37,384 bases of DNA from Chitinophaga pinensis (GCA_943327315.2 CALPWQ020000012.1:1-37384), one strand, 5' to 3'; positions 7,978 through 15,809 are shown, numbered from the stretch's first letter. Translations and numbers: made by a program. Notes: a model not told the origin generated them from the letters alone.

Positions 7978-8139
7978 GAGAGCCGTTGCTTCTTATCTTC
8001 AATTTAGATGTTTCGGCGAAAGTGGAGCGCAGCGGAACTTCGACGAAACATCAAAGTTCATGGCCTCCATTTTTCATTGGGTTGCAGGTGCACAACCACT
8101 TATCGGTCATTCCGACACATAAGTTGGGCAACGGCTCTC
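7978..8139 (-). ncRNA. Retron msr-msd non-coding RNA
   Basis: A predicted ~162-nt retron RNA read from the minus strand (5' end near 8139). Its ends form a perfect 12-bp inverted repeat, GCAACGGCTCTC (8128-8139) with GAGAGCCGTTGC (7978-7989): the a1/a2 stem. A further 5-bp pairing, ATAAG (8119-8123) with CTTAT (7992-7996), extends it past a small internal loop. The msr half has two hairpins, 8101-8117 (6 bp, 5-nt loop) and 8080-8097 (5 bp plus wobbles). The msd half is a long hairpin at 8007-8052. The first G after the extended stem (opposite 8118) is a candidate branch nucleotide. The RNA begins 7 nt after the DnaB-like stop codon and ends 18 nt before the RT start. No clear promoter separates it from the DnaB-like gene, so co-transcription is likely. 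Confidence 0.9.
8007..8052 (-). other. msd long hairpin (predicted msDNA stem-loop)
   Basis: The arms GATGTTTCGGCGAAAGT (8007-8023) and ACTTCGACGAAACATC (8037-8052) pair over 16 bp, with one mismatch (8016/8043), one bulged base (8021) and a 13-nt loop. An alternative pairing, GAACTT (8035-8040) with AAGTTC (8054-8059), overlaps it. Long stem-loops of this type are what retron RTs copy into msDNA. Confidence 0.82.
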
Positions 8140-8146
8140 GTATGTA

Positions 8147-9181
8147 TTAAAATGGTGTGTTTCCTAATTCTTCCAATCTGTCTGGATGTATTGAAAACCG
8201 CTCCAGATGATCGTGTATAGAAATAATCCGCGTATAATTGCTGTCTCGTGCGTAGTGTATGCGCTCCAATGATCCGCTTCTATTTTTAGCCAAAATCAAC
8301 TCCGTAATTCCATCCGTTGTGTTTCCATCTTCATCTTGCATAAACCCATAATATTCTGGTCTATAGAGGAAAAAAACTTTGTCAGCATCTTGCTCAATCG
8401 AACCACTTTCACGTAAGTCTGAGAGAATCGGTCGCTTATCTCCTCCGCGCGTTTCTACCATTCGGCTCAATTGACTTGACGCGATAATCAGTACATTAAA
8501 TTCTCGAGCAATGGCTTTCAATTCTCGACTGACATAGCTCATTTCCATTTCACGGTTGTGGCGATATCGGTCAGAACTAATCAACTGAATATAATCGATA
8601 AAAATTACTTGCACCCCATCCTCTTCAATATGTTTTTTGCAACGTTCACGTAAAATTTGCAGGGAATTGGTGCGTTGGTCACTAATCCACAACATTCGCT
8701 CTTGAAACTCTGCGTTGACGGATTCAATCAGTTTCAGCTCCAAACGATTCAATGAACCCATCACCAATTGATTCAAAGAAATGCCCGACAAGGCCGCCAC
8801 CATTCGCTTCATCAGTAATCCTTCCGACAAATCGAAACTGCAATACAAGACCGGTACTTTTGTGGAAATATTTAAGGCAAGATTCATCAATAGGTGGGTT
8901 TTTCCCATGGCAGGTCGACCACCAATCACTATATATTCTCCCCGAAACAAGGGTATGCGCTCATCAAAATCCTCAATTCCCGTTTGAATGGTTTCGCCGG
9001 CCACACCATAGTCATTGACATGCGCAGAAAAAATATCAATGGCTTTTTTGGCTGGGAGAAAAGAATTCTCACGCAACTCAATTTCCCGAACAATGGCTGT
9101 TAATTCAGCCAATATATGCTGATCATCTTTATTTTGATCTTCAATAATTTTTCGTAATCGATGTTGAATGGATGTGTGCAT
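8147..9181 (-). CDS. Stand-alone DnaB-type RecA/helicase-core protein, candidate retron accessory
   Basis: Related to the C-terminal ATPase domain of replicative helicase DnaB. It is only 344 residues long, against about 450-520 for DnaB: the N-terminal domain is replaced by about 65 helical residues. Motifs are Walker A GGRPAMGKT (87-95), Walker B VIFIDYIQL (192-200), the DNA-loop region SSQLSR (235-240), DLRESGSIEQDAD (255-267) and the arginine-finger region LAKNRSG (297-303). At the position of the catalytic Glu in DnaB H1a (SLEM) there is Asp117 (CSFDL). The gene ends 7 nt before the retron RNA, so it probably shares a transcript with RNA and RT and may be the effector or a partner. Being a second, unrelated chromosomal DnaB paralogue is the alternative. 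Confidence 0.9.
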   Translation of the reverse strand: MHTSIQHRLRKIIEDQNKDDQHILAELTAIVREIELRENSFLPAKKAIDIFSAHVNDYGVAGETIQTGIEDFDERIPLFRGEYIVIGGRPAMGKTHLLMNLALNISTKVPVLYCSFDLSEGLLMKRMVAALSGISLNQLVMGSLNRLELKLIESVNAEFQERMLWISDQRTNSLQILRERCKKHIEEDGVQVIFIDYIQLISSDRYRHNREMEMSYVSRELKAIAREFNVLIIASSQLSRMVETRGGDKRPILSDLRESGSIEQDADKVFFLYRPEYYGFMQDEDGNTTDGITELILAKNRSGSLERIHYARDSNYTRIISIHDHLERFSIHPDRLEELGNTPF

Positions 9182-9242
9182 GTATCAAATTTAAATCGGT
9201 TTTGCGCAAAGAAAAATGACGAACATTCTCATTTTTGAGCAT

Positions 9243-9297
9243 ATTTCTCGCGTTCATCACACAAACGGATAACTAAGGAATATTTAACGCGAGAAAT
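9243..9297. repeat. 12-bp inverted repeat between SLOG and DnaB-like genes
   Basis: ATTTCTCGCGTT (9243-9254) and AACGCGAGAAAT (9286-9297) are perfect reverse complements separated by 31 nt. The right arm abuts the SLOG stop codon (9298-9300). There is no T-run, so a classic terminator is unlikely; an operator, an RNA processing hairpin or a structured leader of the DnaB-like mRNA are options. Confidence 0.8.
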
Positions 9298-9894
9298 TTA
9301 ATCCAGCCACGAAAACCATGTGCATTGATCAATATGTTCGACGTTCATTTGCTCACACACCTTGATCGTATGGCCCGTTCCGCCTAGTTTATCTGATGAA
9401 AAATCGATATAAAAAATCGCGAAATTTGCCGGATTCAACTGTTGAGAACCCGTAACCATCAATGTGCTTCGAAGTATATACTTAGCGGACACAATTTTCC
9501 CTCCACTTGTCTCTCCACCTAAATAGCGTTCAATACCATATCGAGCACCCGTATTGCGCTTTGCTTGTTCAACTAAGTTAGGCTCCTGCAATAAATCAAC
9601 TTGATCGAGAGAAAAACTAGCATAAGCGACGCGATTTTTTGGTCGGTGTTTTGGATCTGGGACAATAATTTCAATGCGAGATGGGTCAACTTCTCCAACT
9701 CCATGGATAAAAAAACTATCTGCGCCATCTGCATTCCCACTGCGAAAAACAATCTGTTTACTCCGTTTTGCCAACAATTTTCCCAAATCCCTTAATTTTT
9801 GCTGGTCCATAGGAGCAACATTCCGACTCCCTGCAAGTAAGACAATACTTCCAGCGATGTCGTACGTTTCTAAAAATGTATCTAAATCTAACAT
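9298..9894 (-). CDS. SLOG-fold (DprA/LOG-like Rossmann) protein
   Basis: A 198-residue cytoplasmic protein with the nucleotide-binding SLOG signature: a hydrophobic strand leading to AGSR (21-24), then a helix KLRDLGKLLAKR, a strand IVFRSG and the loop SGNADGADSFF (52-62), as in DprA, LOG and YspA-type (DUF2493-like) proteins. SLOG domains bind or process nucleotides, and several families serve as sensors or effectors in bacterial conflict systems. The C-terminal half (RYGIERYLGGETSGGK ... FAIFYIDFSSD) looks like the rest of the Rossmann fold. It is on the same strand as, and 116 bp upstream of, the DnaB-like gene, so a role in the retron locus is plausible but unproven. It diverges from the M48 gene across an 80-bp spacer. 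Confidence 0.75.
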   Translation of the reverse strand: MLDLDTFLETYDIAGSIVLLAGSRNVAPMDQQKLRDLGKLLAKRSKQIVFRSGNADGADSFFIHGVGEVDPSRIEIIVPDPKHRPKNRVAYASFSLDQVDLLQEPNLVEQAKRNTGARYGIERYLGGETSGGKIVSAKYILRSTLMVTGSQQLNPANFAIFYIDFSSDKLGGTGHTIKVCEQMNVEHIDQCTWFSWLD

Positions 9895-9974
9895 GCCACA
9901 CTTACGAATTCACAAATCAAATGTATCCAAGATTAATTGTTATTTTTAATCAATTCATTCAATTGCTGCATATT

Positions 9975-10886
9975 ATGACCATAAAACGGCTAAAAATCTC
10001 TGCTTTTGCCCTTTCCGTTGCTGCATCGCTACCCTTTCTCTCGTCCTGTGACTCCACCATAGAAAATACGCAGATCAGTGATGAAAAATCATTTGGCGAT
10101 CAATTCAACCAAGCATTAGACGAAGGCAGTAAGCTCATCGATGGCTTTAAGAAAAACGTCGATGCATTCGAAATCAATGGCTTCTCGATTGATGATGATA
10201 AAAAAATGGGAAAGGAGCTCTACGATGAAATTTTGTCAAGCGATGAATACAAGGTGCTTGATCGGCCTTCCAATGCAAAGCTTTATGGGTATGTTGAAGA
10301 AATCAAACAACGCATTCTCAACAGTGGTAAACTTAAACACAAGGATGATTTTGAATGGAAACTGACAATCATTGACGATGACGAGACCATTAATGCATTC
10401 TGCGCACCTGGCGGATACATTTTTGTATATACTGGAATACTACATTTTTTAGACAATGAAGCCGAACTCGCTGGAGTTATGGCGCACGAAATTGGTCATG
10501 CCGATCGTCGTCACGGCACGAGGCAGCTCACAAAGAGTATTGGTATTGACATTGTTTTGTCCTATTTATTTGGCAATGGAAACGGAGCAATAGCGCGACA
10601 AATAACTTCTGGCCTACTGAATTTGCGCTATTCACGAAAATATGAGCGAGAAGCCGACAAATGTTCGGTGAAATACTTGTGTTCGACGGAATACAACGCG
10701 GCAGGTGGCGCTGGCTTTTTTGAGAAAATACTCCAAACAAAAGGAGATCAATCTCTCGAATTGTTAAGTACGCATCCTGATCCAAAGGAACGAATTGAGA
10801 ACTTTAAAGCTGAAAAGGAGGCATGCAACTGTGACGGTAATAATTCCTTTGAACAACGCTACCAAAAAATTAAAAAGTCACTTTAA
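9975..10886 (+). CDS. M48-family metallopeptidase lipoprotein
   Basis: A zinc metalloprotease of the M48 (BepA/LoiP-like) type, probably anchored in the envelope and involved in protein quality control. With the ATG at 9975 the protein is 303 residues: MTIKRLK, a hydrophobic core and lipobox LSSC with Cys25. The zinc site is HEIGH (171-175), with the third ligand in EREAD (224-228) and a C-terminal THPDPKERI element typical of the family. An upstream in-frame ATG at 9876 lies in the 5' end of the opposing SLOG gene and would hide the signal peptide, so it is rejected. The gene ends at a weak terminator and is monocistronic. Confidence 0.93.
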   Translation: MTIKRLKISAFALSVAASLPFLSSCDSTIENTQISDEKSFGDQFNQALDEGSKLIDGFKKNVDAFEINGFSIDDDKKMGKELYDEILSSDEYKVLDRPSNAKLYGYVEEIKQRILNSGKLKHKDDFEWKLTIIDDDETINAFCAPGGYIFVYTGILHFLDNEAELAGVMAHEIGHADRRHGTRQLTKSIGIDIVLSYLFGNGNGAIARQITSGLLNLRYSRKYEREADKCSVKYLCSTEYNAAGGAGFFEKILQTKGDQSLELLSTHPDPKERIENFKAEKEACNCDGNNSFEQRYQKIKKSL

Positions 10887-10908
10887 TCTGAGATGAAGAT
10901 TATTTTTT
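10884..10908 (+). terminator. Weak rho-independent terminator
   Basis: A 6-bp stem TAATCT (10884-10889) / AGATTA (10897-10902) with a 7-nt loop is followed by six T residues. It starts at the M48 stop codon. The stem is AT-rich, so it is probably inefficient. Confidence 0.5.
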
Positions 10909-10950
10909 CCTTGCTCGTCCGTTAATGCGAGGCACTTAAAAACGATTCAT

Positions 10951-13401
10951 ATGTCCGAAAACACATTCACTTATCCTTCGAAAGTTCAAAAATTTGGTAT
11001 TCAACAAATTCATTTGAAATTCATCGTTGCGAAATATGAAAATGAAATCCCTTGGCAATCGGTAGTCAAAAATGAGGAAACATTAATTGCGTTTGTCAAA
11101 TCTACGCTATTGCCCAACCTTATTAGAAAAGCAAAATGGCCTTTGGCTAAGGGGCAAGAAAAACACTTTTTTATCACAGAAAAACATTTGAATTTAGACC
11201 ATGCTCTTGGGAATGAACATGAGTTAAACTCGGATGAATACGAGATGTTAAAAAAAATACATTCGGAAAAAGGGGAACACGAGGCAAGGATATTTTTGTC
11301 CAATTTAATCAACAAGAATAAATCAAATTCATTCAAAAAATGGATTCAATTGTTCAACAAAGAGTTTCCGAATAATGAGGCTTTTCAATTGTTGGTTCTG
11401 CGTCCTATGTTTGAATCAACGGGTTATGGAAATCGCCGAAATTTAAGTGAGCCTTCACTTGACATTATCGATTGGATGGATGGCCGTATGAAGAACAGCC
11501 GCATTACACCTAAATCAAATTTAGCGCGAGAATACTTTATTAAGTCAACCTTTGGATCCGGTGAAGTGATTTATAATGGATGGCAATTGATACGCTGTAA
11601 ATCACCAGGCCCAAAATTGACTTCAGCTGCAAGAGGATCAGGATGGTGTATTGCGGATAACTACTATGCAAAGTATTATATCAAATCCTTCGACTTTTAC
11701 ATCCTAAGATCTGCGGGAAAACCAGTTGTTGCGCTTCGCGTCAATCCTATAAATAAGACAATTATAGAATGTCGCGGGACAAGTAATTCATATCCAGAAC
11801 ACTGGATTTCGGACATTTACTTTTTTACCCAGTCATTAAATCTAGTGAACACCAAAGAAATTCAACTAGATATGAATAAAATTGACTTTGATAAATCAAA
11901 TGAGTGGTGGAGAAAACGCTTGCAATTTTGGCCATTTATTCAACATCGTTTACCTGAAAATTTCGCGAAAGAAAAACCGTCTTTTGAATTGAAAAACATT
12001 TCTAATTATTTGGAATTCTTTTCATTGAATGAAATAAAAGATAAACTTGATTTAAACATCACCTATGAAGATGTGTGCAATATTATCTCCTTACGTCCCG
12101 ACTTATACGACGCTTTATCCAAAAGTTTTGCTGCTAAGGAGACCCTTGAATTCCAAAAAATTGCGTTGAACGCTACCCTAGAAATATTCGACTTAAGAAG
12201 ATTCACCGCCAATGAATTTCAACTACTTCCAAATTTTATAAAAGAGCATGAACTCTTTCTACACAAGTTAGGATTGAATTTCCCGAAAGAATTAACGAAG
12301 AAATTAGAACGAACTCCGCGAAATTGGGGAGAAAGAGCTAGTCCAAGTCTTTTGGCAGATTATATCCCTTATTCCCAGAATGAATCCATTAAAATTTCGA
12401 TTACCCGTGCAGTCAATCTGATCTTAACTCACAAAGACTCTGATTTTTCGGACAATATGTTTCCTGAAGAAATGCGCAATAGCAAGAATTTTAATGAGAT
12501 TAGAGAAACAGCTTGGGTTAAAGCGATTAAAAAAGATCCTACGTATTATTTTGCTTTGCCACATGATTTAAGGGCCAGAAAAATATATGAACCTCTACGT
12601 ACTGTAAATGATGAAAAATTATTGAATCATTGGATTAGTTCCATAGAATCAAGGCCTTGGCATTTAAACGTGCCTGGATACGTCCCGAAAGAAGTACGTT
12701 ATCACGAAAAACTTCTTGGCGCATATATTACCGGATGGGTACCTCGTTTGATGAAAACACCTTCTCGAATATATCATGTTTTTAACAATGGTTGGGGAAC
12801 GAGAACATACATGTCCTATCCCGCTCTAAAGAATAAATTTATTCTTAATGCCCTTATCGAAGGTTTTCAGAAGAACCCAGGTGAATTCAACTATACTTCC
12901 TCCAACCATGTAAAAAATTATCAAATGGCTTGGCTCATAGCTGGTTTTCGCTCCAATTCATTGAACCAATACATGTATTATGATCGTCTAAAAGAGGACA
13001 CACTAAAAAATGGAATCAATGCAAGTGAAAACGATGAAGATCCAACAGCATATTTCAATGTTCAATTTTTTAAAGGCAATCAGACGCTATTGGTCAATGC
13101 CTATTCGGGTTTGAATTCAGCAACTATCTTGAAATTGGACACTACTCCTCCAACCACAATATATGTTGCACCAATAAAAGCCAGTGCACTTAAAAAGATG
13201 CCGACTTCAATTACCAAAGGAAGTTTACTGGAAATCGTATACAATGGGCGAAAAATGCTGATTAGCATCGATGTGGATAAAACAGGGTATGTAACGTTCA
13301 CGTCGAATCAATTAGAGACTAAACTGTTGAAAGGCACGCGCATCGGTGGATCATTTAAAATTGGATCAAATACCATTGAACTTATTGATATATTGGGTTA
13401 A
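10951..13401 (+). CDS. Large uncharacterised protein (816 aa) with WCIA motif
   Basis: Not recognised as a known enzyme. It has no signal peptide, so it is probably cytoplasmic. Around residues 225-280 it has ARGSGWCIADNYYAKYY, then FYILRSAGKPVVALRVNP and ECRGTSN. This layout recalls PcfJ-like and phage proteins with a WCTA/HCV motif followed by a strand-turn-strand, but the match is loose. The second half contains many Trp/Tyr/Pro-rich helical segments (for example WGERASPSLLADYIP, RPWHLNVPGYVPKE and NNGWGTRTYMSYPALKN), perhaps degenerate repeats. Codon use is AT-rich like its neighbours. It stands alone between the M48 gene and a 374-bp gap. A mobile-element or conflict-related origin is possible but not shown. 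Confidence 0.85.
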   Translation: MSENTFTYPSKVQKFGIQQIHLKFIVAKYENEIPWQSVVKNEETLIAFVKSTLLPNLIRKAKWPLAKGQEKHFFITEKHLNLDHALGNEHELNSDEYEMLKKIHSEKGEHEARIFLSNLINKNKSNSFKKWIQLFNKEFPNNEAFQLLVLRPMFESTGYGNRRNLSEPSLDIIDWMDGRMKNSRITPKSNLAREYFIKSTFGSGEVIYNGWQLIRCKSPGPKLTSAARGSGWCIADNYYAKYYIKSFDFYILRSAGKPVVALRVNPINKTIIECRGTSNSYPEHWISDIYFFTQSLNLVNTKEIQLDMNKIDFDKSNEWWRKRLQFWPFIQHRLPENFAKEKPSFELKNISNYLEFFSLNEIKDKLDLNITYEDVCNIISLRPDLYDALSKSFAAKETLEFQKIALNATLEIFDLRRFTANEFQLLPNFIKEHELFLHKLGLNFPKELTKKLERTPRNWGERASPSLLADYIPYSQNESIKISITRAVNLILTHKDSDFSDNMFPEEMRNSKNFNEIRETAWVKAIKKDPTYYFALPHDLRARKIYEPLRTVNDEKLLNHWISSIESRPWHLNVPGYVPKEVRYHEKLLGAYITGWVPRLMKTPSRIYHVFNNGWGTRTYMSYPALKNKFILNALIEGFQKNPGEFNYTSSNHVKNYQMAWLIAGFRSNSLNQYMYYDRLKEDTLKNGINASENDEDPTAYFNVQFFKGNQTLLVNAYSGLNSATILKLDTTPPTTIYVAPIKASALKKMPTSITKGSLLEIVYNGRKMLISIDVDKTGYVTFTSNQLETKLLKGTRIGGSFKIGSNTIELIDILG

Positions 13402-13775
13402 TTGAAGCATTTGTTATCCCCCCCTTGTGCACAGTTCGGTTTGGTTTATGCCCCAAACTCTTTAAAACCTGCCATTGAATGCCGCTGTTAACGTCAAGTC
13501 ACAAGTTATTTTTTTTACATTTTGATCTTTCCCGCATTTAAAGAGATTAACATATTGATTTAAAGCAATTTAAAAATATAGATAAAGTATATTTAGAAAG
13601 CTCCGAATGCTATTTTTGTTTTTTTTTAAACTTTTTTGTAATATTTTGTGAAAATATGCGTTACCTTTTCCAAGAACTGAATTATACCCTTCGTAAAAAT
13701 TGATTTGCCTATGATTTAAAAAGGTTACTCTCCACATTAGAACTGCTTAATGTTTAACCCTAAAAACCAAACGCC
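13402..13775. other. 374-bp non-coding region upstream of the sigma factor
   Basis: A very AT-rich stretch with no plausible gene. It contains the short perfect palindrome ATATTTT-GTG-AAAATAT (13641-13657), about 120 bp before the sigma factor start, which could be an operator or transcript hairpin. No promoter matching the phylum consensus could be fixed. Confidence 0.5.
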
Positions 13776-14270
13776 ATGAAAACGAATCTTGATCTTATTT
13801 CCGAGCAACTTCCTTACTTCCGAGCCATTGCGAAACGTTCTCTCCCAAATCATTACCTCCACCTGGCCGATGACCTTGCCCAAGATGCCATCATCAAGGC
13901 CATTGAAAACATCAGCAAATTTGATCCAGCAAAAGGAAACTTCAAAAGCTGGTTGTATAGAGTAACCCAAAACTTATGTTTCGATGCCATTCGTAGCATG
14001 AAGAAAATGGACCTTGTGCCTTTGAACGGTACAATCATGCACAACGACACTACCGAACAAAAGGATCTTGAACATACCCAGCTTCGTGTGATTCGCAAAG
14101 CCATGGCTTTTTTAAGTGACCGTGACCGTCAATTGATTACCTACCGTTTTATGTACGGAATGAGTGGTCGTGAAATGGCTCAGTTAATGAACATTCCTGA
14201 AAGTCAAATCAATATCTACTTTCAACGCGCAAAGAATCGCTTGAAAGAACTTTGTAAAGAGGCCGCTTAG
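13776..14270 (+). CDS. ECF-type RNA polymerase sigma factor
   Basis: A 164-residue sigma-70 family protein of ECF size. Region 2 covers about residues 15-75 (LADDLAQDAIIKAIENISKFDPAKGNFKSWLYRVTQNLCFDAIRS), with the core-binding helix and the -10-reading FKSWLYRV segment. Region 4 covers about residues 105-160 (AMAFLSDRDRQLITYRFMYGMSGREMAQLMNIPESQINIYFQRAKNRLKEL), a helix-turn-helix for the -35 element. No anti-sigma factor with a membrane span and zinc motif is adjacent; the next gene is a DUF3298 lipoprotein separated by a terminator. Regulation may use the palindrome upstream, but this is a guess. Confidence 0.94.
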   Translation: MKTNLDLISEQLPYFRAIAKRSLPNHYLHLADDLAQDAIIKAIENISKFDPAKGNFKSWLYRVTQNLCFDAIRSMKKMDLVPLNGTIMHNDTTEQKDLEHTQLRVIRKAMAFLSDRDRQLITYRFMYGMSGREMAQLMNIPESQINIYFQRAKNRLKELCKEAA

Positions 14271-14282
14271 GCCTCTTTTTTT
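14256..14282 (+). terminator. Rho-independent terminator after the sigma factor
   Basis: A perfect 9-bp stem AAAGAGGCC (14256-14264) / GGCCTCTTT (14270-14278) has the 5-nt loop GCTTA and a T-run to 14282. It overlaps the stop codon of the sigma factor gene. Confidence 0.95.
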
Positions 14283-14319
14283 TGGACTAAATAACTACCT
14301 TTAGCGAAAATTTAGACCC

Positions 14320-15180
14320 ATGCGTTTCCCCTATTTCATTCTTTTTTTTTGTATACTAGTTCTCACGGCAGCATGTGATAACGGAGAAAAAAAGTCAGTA
14401 AAACCCGAAGAATCTACGGCTGAAAATTCTCAGGAAAAAGACAGTGTCACCGAAGCACAATTTAAAAGTGGCTTGGTCCTTCGATTTCGCGATTACCGAA
14501 AAGAATATTGCTTTACGAATAATGATGCTGAAGTCAATGACTTTTGTTCAGAAATGGATTTGCATATGTTGACGGTTGAATTGAAAGATCAGTCTGTGGC
14601 AGACCGCATCAATCTAGCCATCATCAAAGGAGTAACGAACAATACCTTAAAGGAAAAATCACTGAGTCAATGGGTTTCAGAAGGGGTTGAACGCAACGAC
14701 ATTGAAATGGCTTATCAACGCTCAATTCGGTGTGATGTGGTCGAAAAATCACACGATATTTTAGTTGTTGTCATCGGGAATTATGAATATTACTACGGTG
14801 CAGCACATGGCGGTGGTACTACAGAAACGTTCAATTTTGATCTTCATTCAGGAAAAGTGCTAGGCTTGAGTGACATTCTTCAAGCGGGCTATGGCAAAGA
14901 ATTGAAACGCATTGCGGAAAAGTTCTTTATCTCGGAAAATGGTGCTGAGGGTTGGGATTTCACACCTGGAGGTGGAGATTTTGCATTGGCACACAACATC
15001 TCATTTACGCGAAAAGGAATGGTATTCGTTTACGACGCTTATGAGATTGGTCCCTATGCTGCTGGTGCTCCATCCATGTGTATTCCTTGGAAAGAGCTAA
15101 AAAAATTACTTATCGAAGGATCGTTGATTCAAGATTTCATCGACCATCCTTCTAAGGAAGAAGAGGAATTGGGCTGTTAG
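14320..15180 (+). CDS. DUF3298-domain lipoprotein (RsiV C-terminal-like)
   Basis: A 286-residue lipoprotein: signal peptide with lipobox LTAAC (Cys19), then a Lys/Glu/Ser-rich linker. The C-terminal ~130 residues carry the DUF3298 pattern: AAHGGG followed by FNFDLHSGKVLGLSDIL, then FTRKGMVFVYDAYEIGPYAAG and the closing IPWKEL. The domain is found in Bacillus RsiV, an anti-sigma factor whose extracellular part binds lysozyme. Here the cytoplasmic anti-sigma region is absent, so it is not itself an anti-sigma factor. The location directly after an ECF sigma gene is notable but a strong terminator separates them. A periplasmic ligand-binding role is inferred. Confidence 0.85.
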   Translation: MRFPYFILFFCILVLTAACDNGEKKSVKPEESTAENSQEKDSVTEAQFKSGLVLRFRDYRKEYCFTNNDAEVNDFCSEMDLHMLTVELKDQSVADRINLAIIKGVTNNTLKEKSLSQWVSEGVERNDIEMAYQRSIRCDVVEKSHDILVVVIGNYEYYYGAAHGGGTTETFNFDLHSGKVLGLSDILQAGYGKELKRIAEKFFISENGAEGWDFTPGGGDFALAHNISFTRKGMVFVYDAYEIGPYAAGAPSMCIPWKELKKLLIEGSLIQDFIDHPSKEEEELGC

Positions 15181-15200
15181 ACCTGCATTCTCGTCCTCCC

Positions 15201-15809
15201 TTACTTTGGTGGGACAAGGGTAAATGTGGCCCCTCTCATTCTTCGTATTCCATCCGGACCCTCCACCTTGGCTGTAATTGAAAAATTCGTAGGCAAAGAT
15301 TTACTCAGAAGTATATCCTGAATGTGCTGCGATAATTTATTTCCGAAAACGGAGTATGCTTGACCGTCATTGGGGATTTGAACATTAAACGAAACAATTT
15401 TCCATTCGCCTTCTGGAATTGGACAGGTTGATGGAGGGAATTGAATGGTCAAAACAGCTGAAAGATCTTGAACTTCTCCACCATTCACCACGTTCCCAAA
15501 ATAGATGTCGGGACTAGGACATGACGTGCATGCGTAGTCGCGAACAAGACTTTTTGAATTGGAAAAGGAAATCACAATTCTTACATTCTTTGACGTATCC
15601 GAAACCTTTGCAATCCATTGGTCTCCCGTTGATTTAATCAATGTCGCTCCAGTCGCTTTAAGCGTGTACATTTGGCCATTTACGATTGATTCCATATCGA
15701 GAATGTTGTCGTAATTTCGATAAAGAACAAGACATTCTTCAGTCTCTTGTGCGAAGGAGAAAAAAGGGAAAGCCAGTAGGACCATTATTTTTAACGTTTT
15801 CATAATCAA
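15201..15809 (-). CDS. Secreted GldM C-terminal-like domain protein
   Basis: A 202-residue secreted protein with the signal peptide MIMKTLKIMVLLAFPFFSFAQ. The mature part resembles the third and fourth beta domains of GldM, the periplasmic shaft of the gliding/type IX secretion motor: CLVLYRNYDNILDMES at the start, SCPSPDIYFGNVVNGGEV in the middle, and KVEGPDGIRRMRGATFTLVPP at the end. GldM's N-terminal membrane helix and first two domains are missing, so this is a free domain pair, not GldM. It is the last gene of a three-gene operon (11-bp gap to the barrel-like protein). The assignment rests on remembered GldM patterns and is moderate. Confidence 0.72.
   Translation of the reverse strand: MIMKTLKIMVLLAFPFFSFAQETEECLVLYRNYDNILDMESIVNGQMYTLKATGATLIKSTGDQWIAKVSDTSKNVRIVISFSNSKSLVRDYACTSCPSPDIYFGNVVNGGEVQDLSAVLTIQFPPSTCPIPEGEWKIVSFNVQIPNDGQAYSVFGNKLSQHIQDILLSKSLPTNFSITAKVEGPDGIRRMRGATFTLVPPK

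Noticed and set aside
8007-8052. Simple rho-independent terminator of the DnaB-like gene
   Set aside because: No T-run follows in the minus-strand direction, and the hairpin sits inside a perfect a1/a2 inverted repeat next to a retron RT, which fits an msd better.
8147-9181. The replicative helicase gene dnaB
   Set aside because: It lacks the DnaB N-terminal domain, is about 100-170 residues too short, and sits in a retron operon; a housekeeping dnaB would be elsewhere.
9186-9193. TAAATTTG (minus strand) as a promoter for the DnaB-like gene
   Set aside because: It matches the -7 consensus but lies 5 nt from the start codon with poor -33 spacing, so a transcript would be nearly leaderless.
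9876-9974. Upstream start of the M48 gene
   Set aside because: It overlaps the 5' end of the SLOG gene and would place 33 residues ahead of an evident lipoprotein signal peptide.
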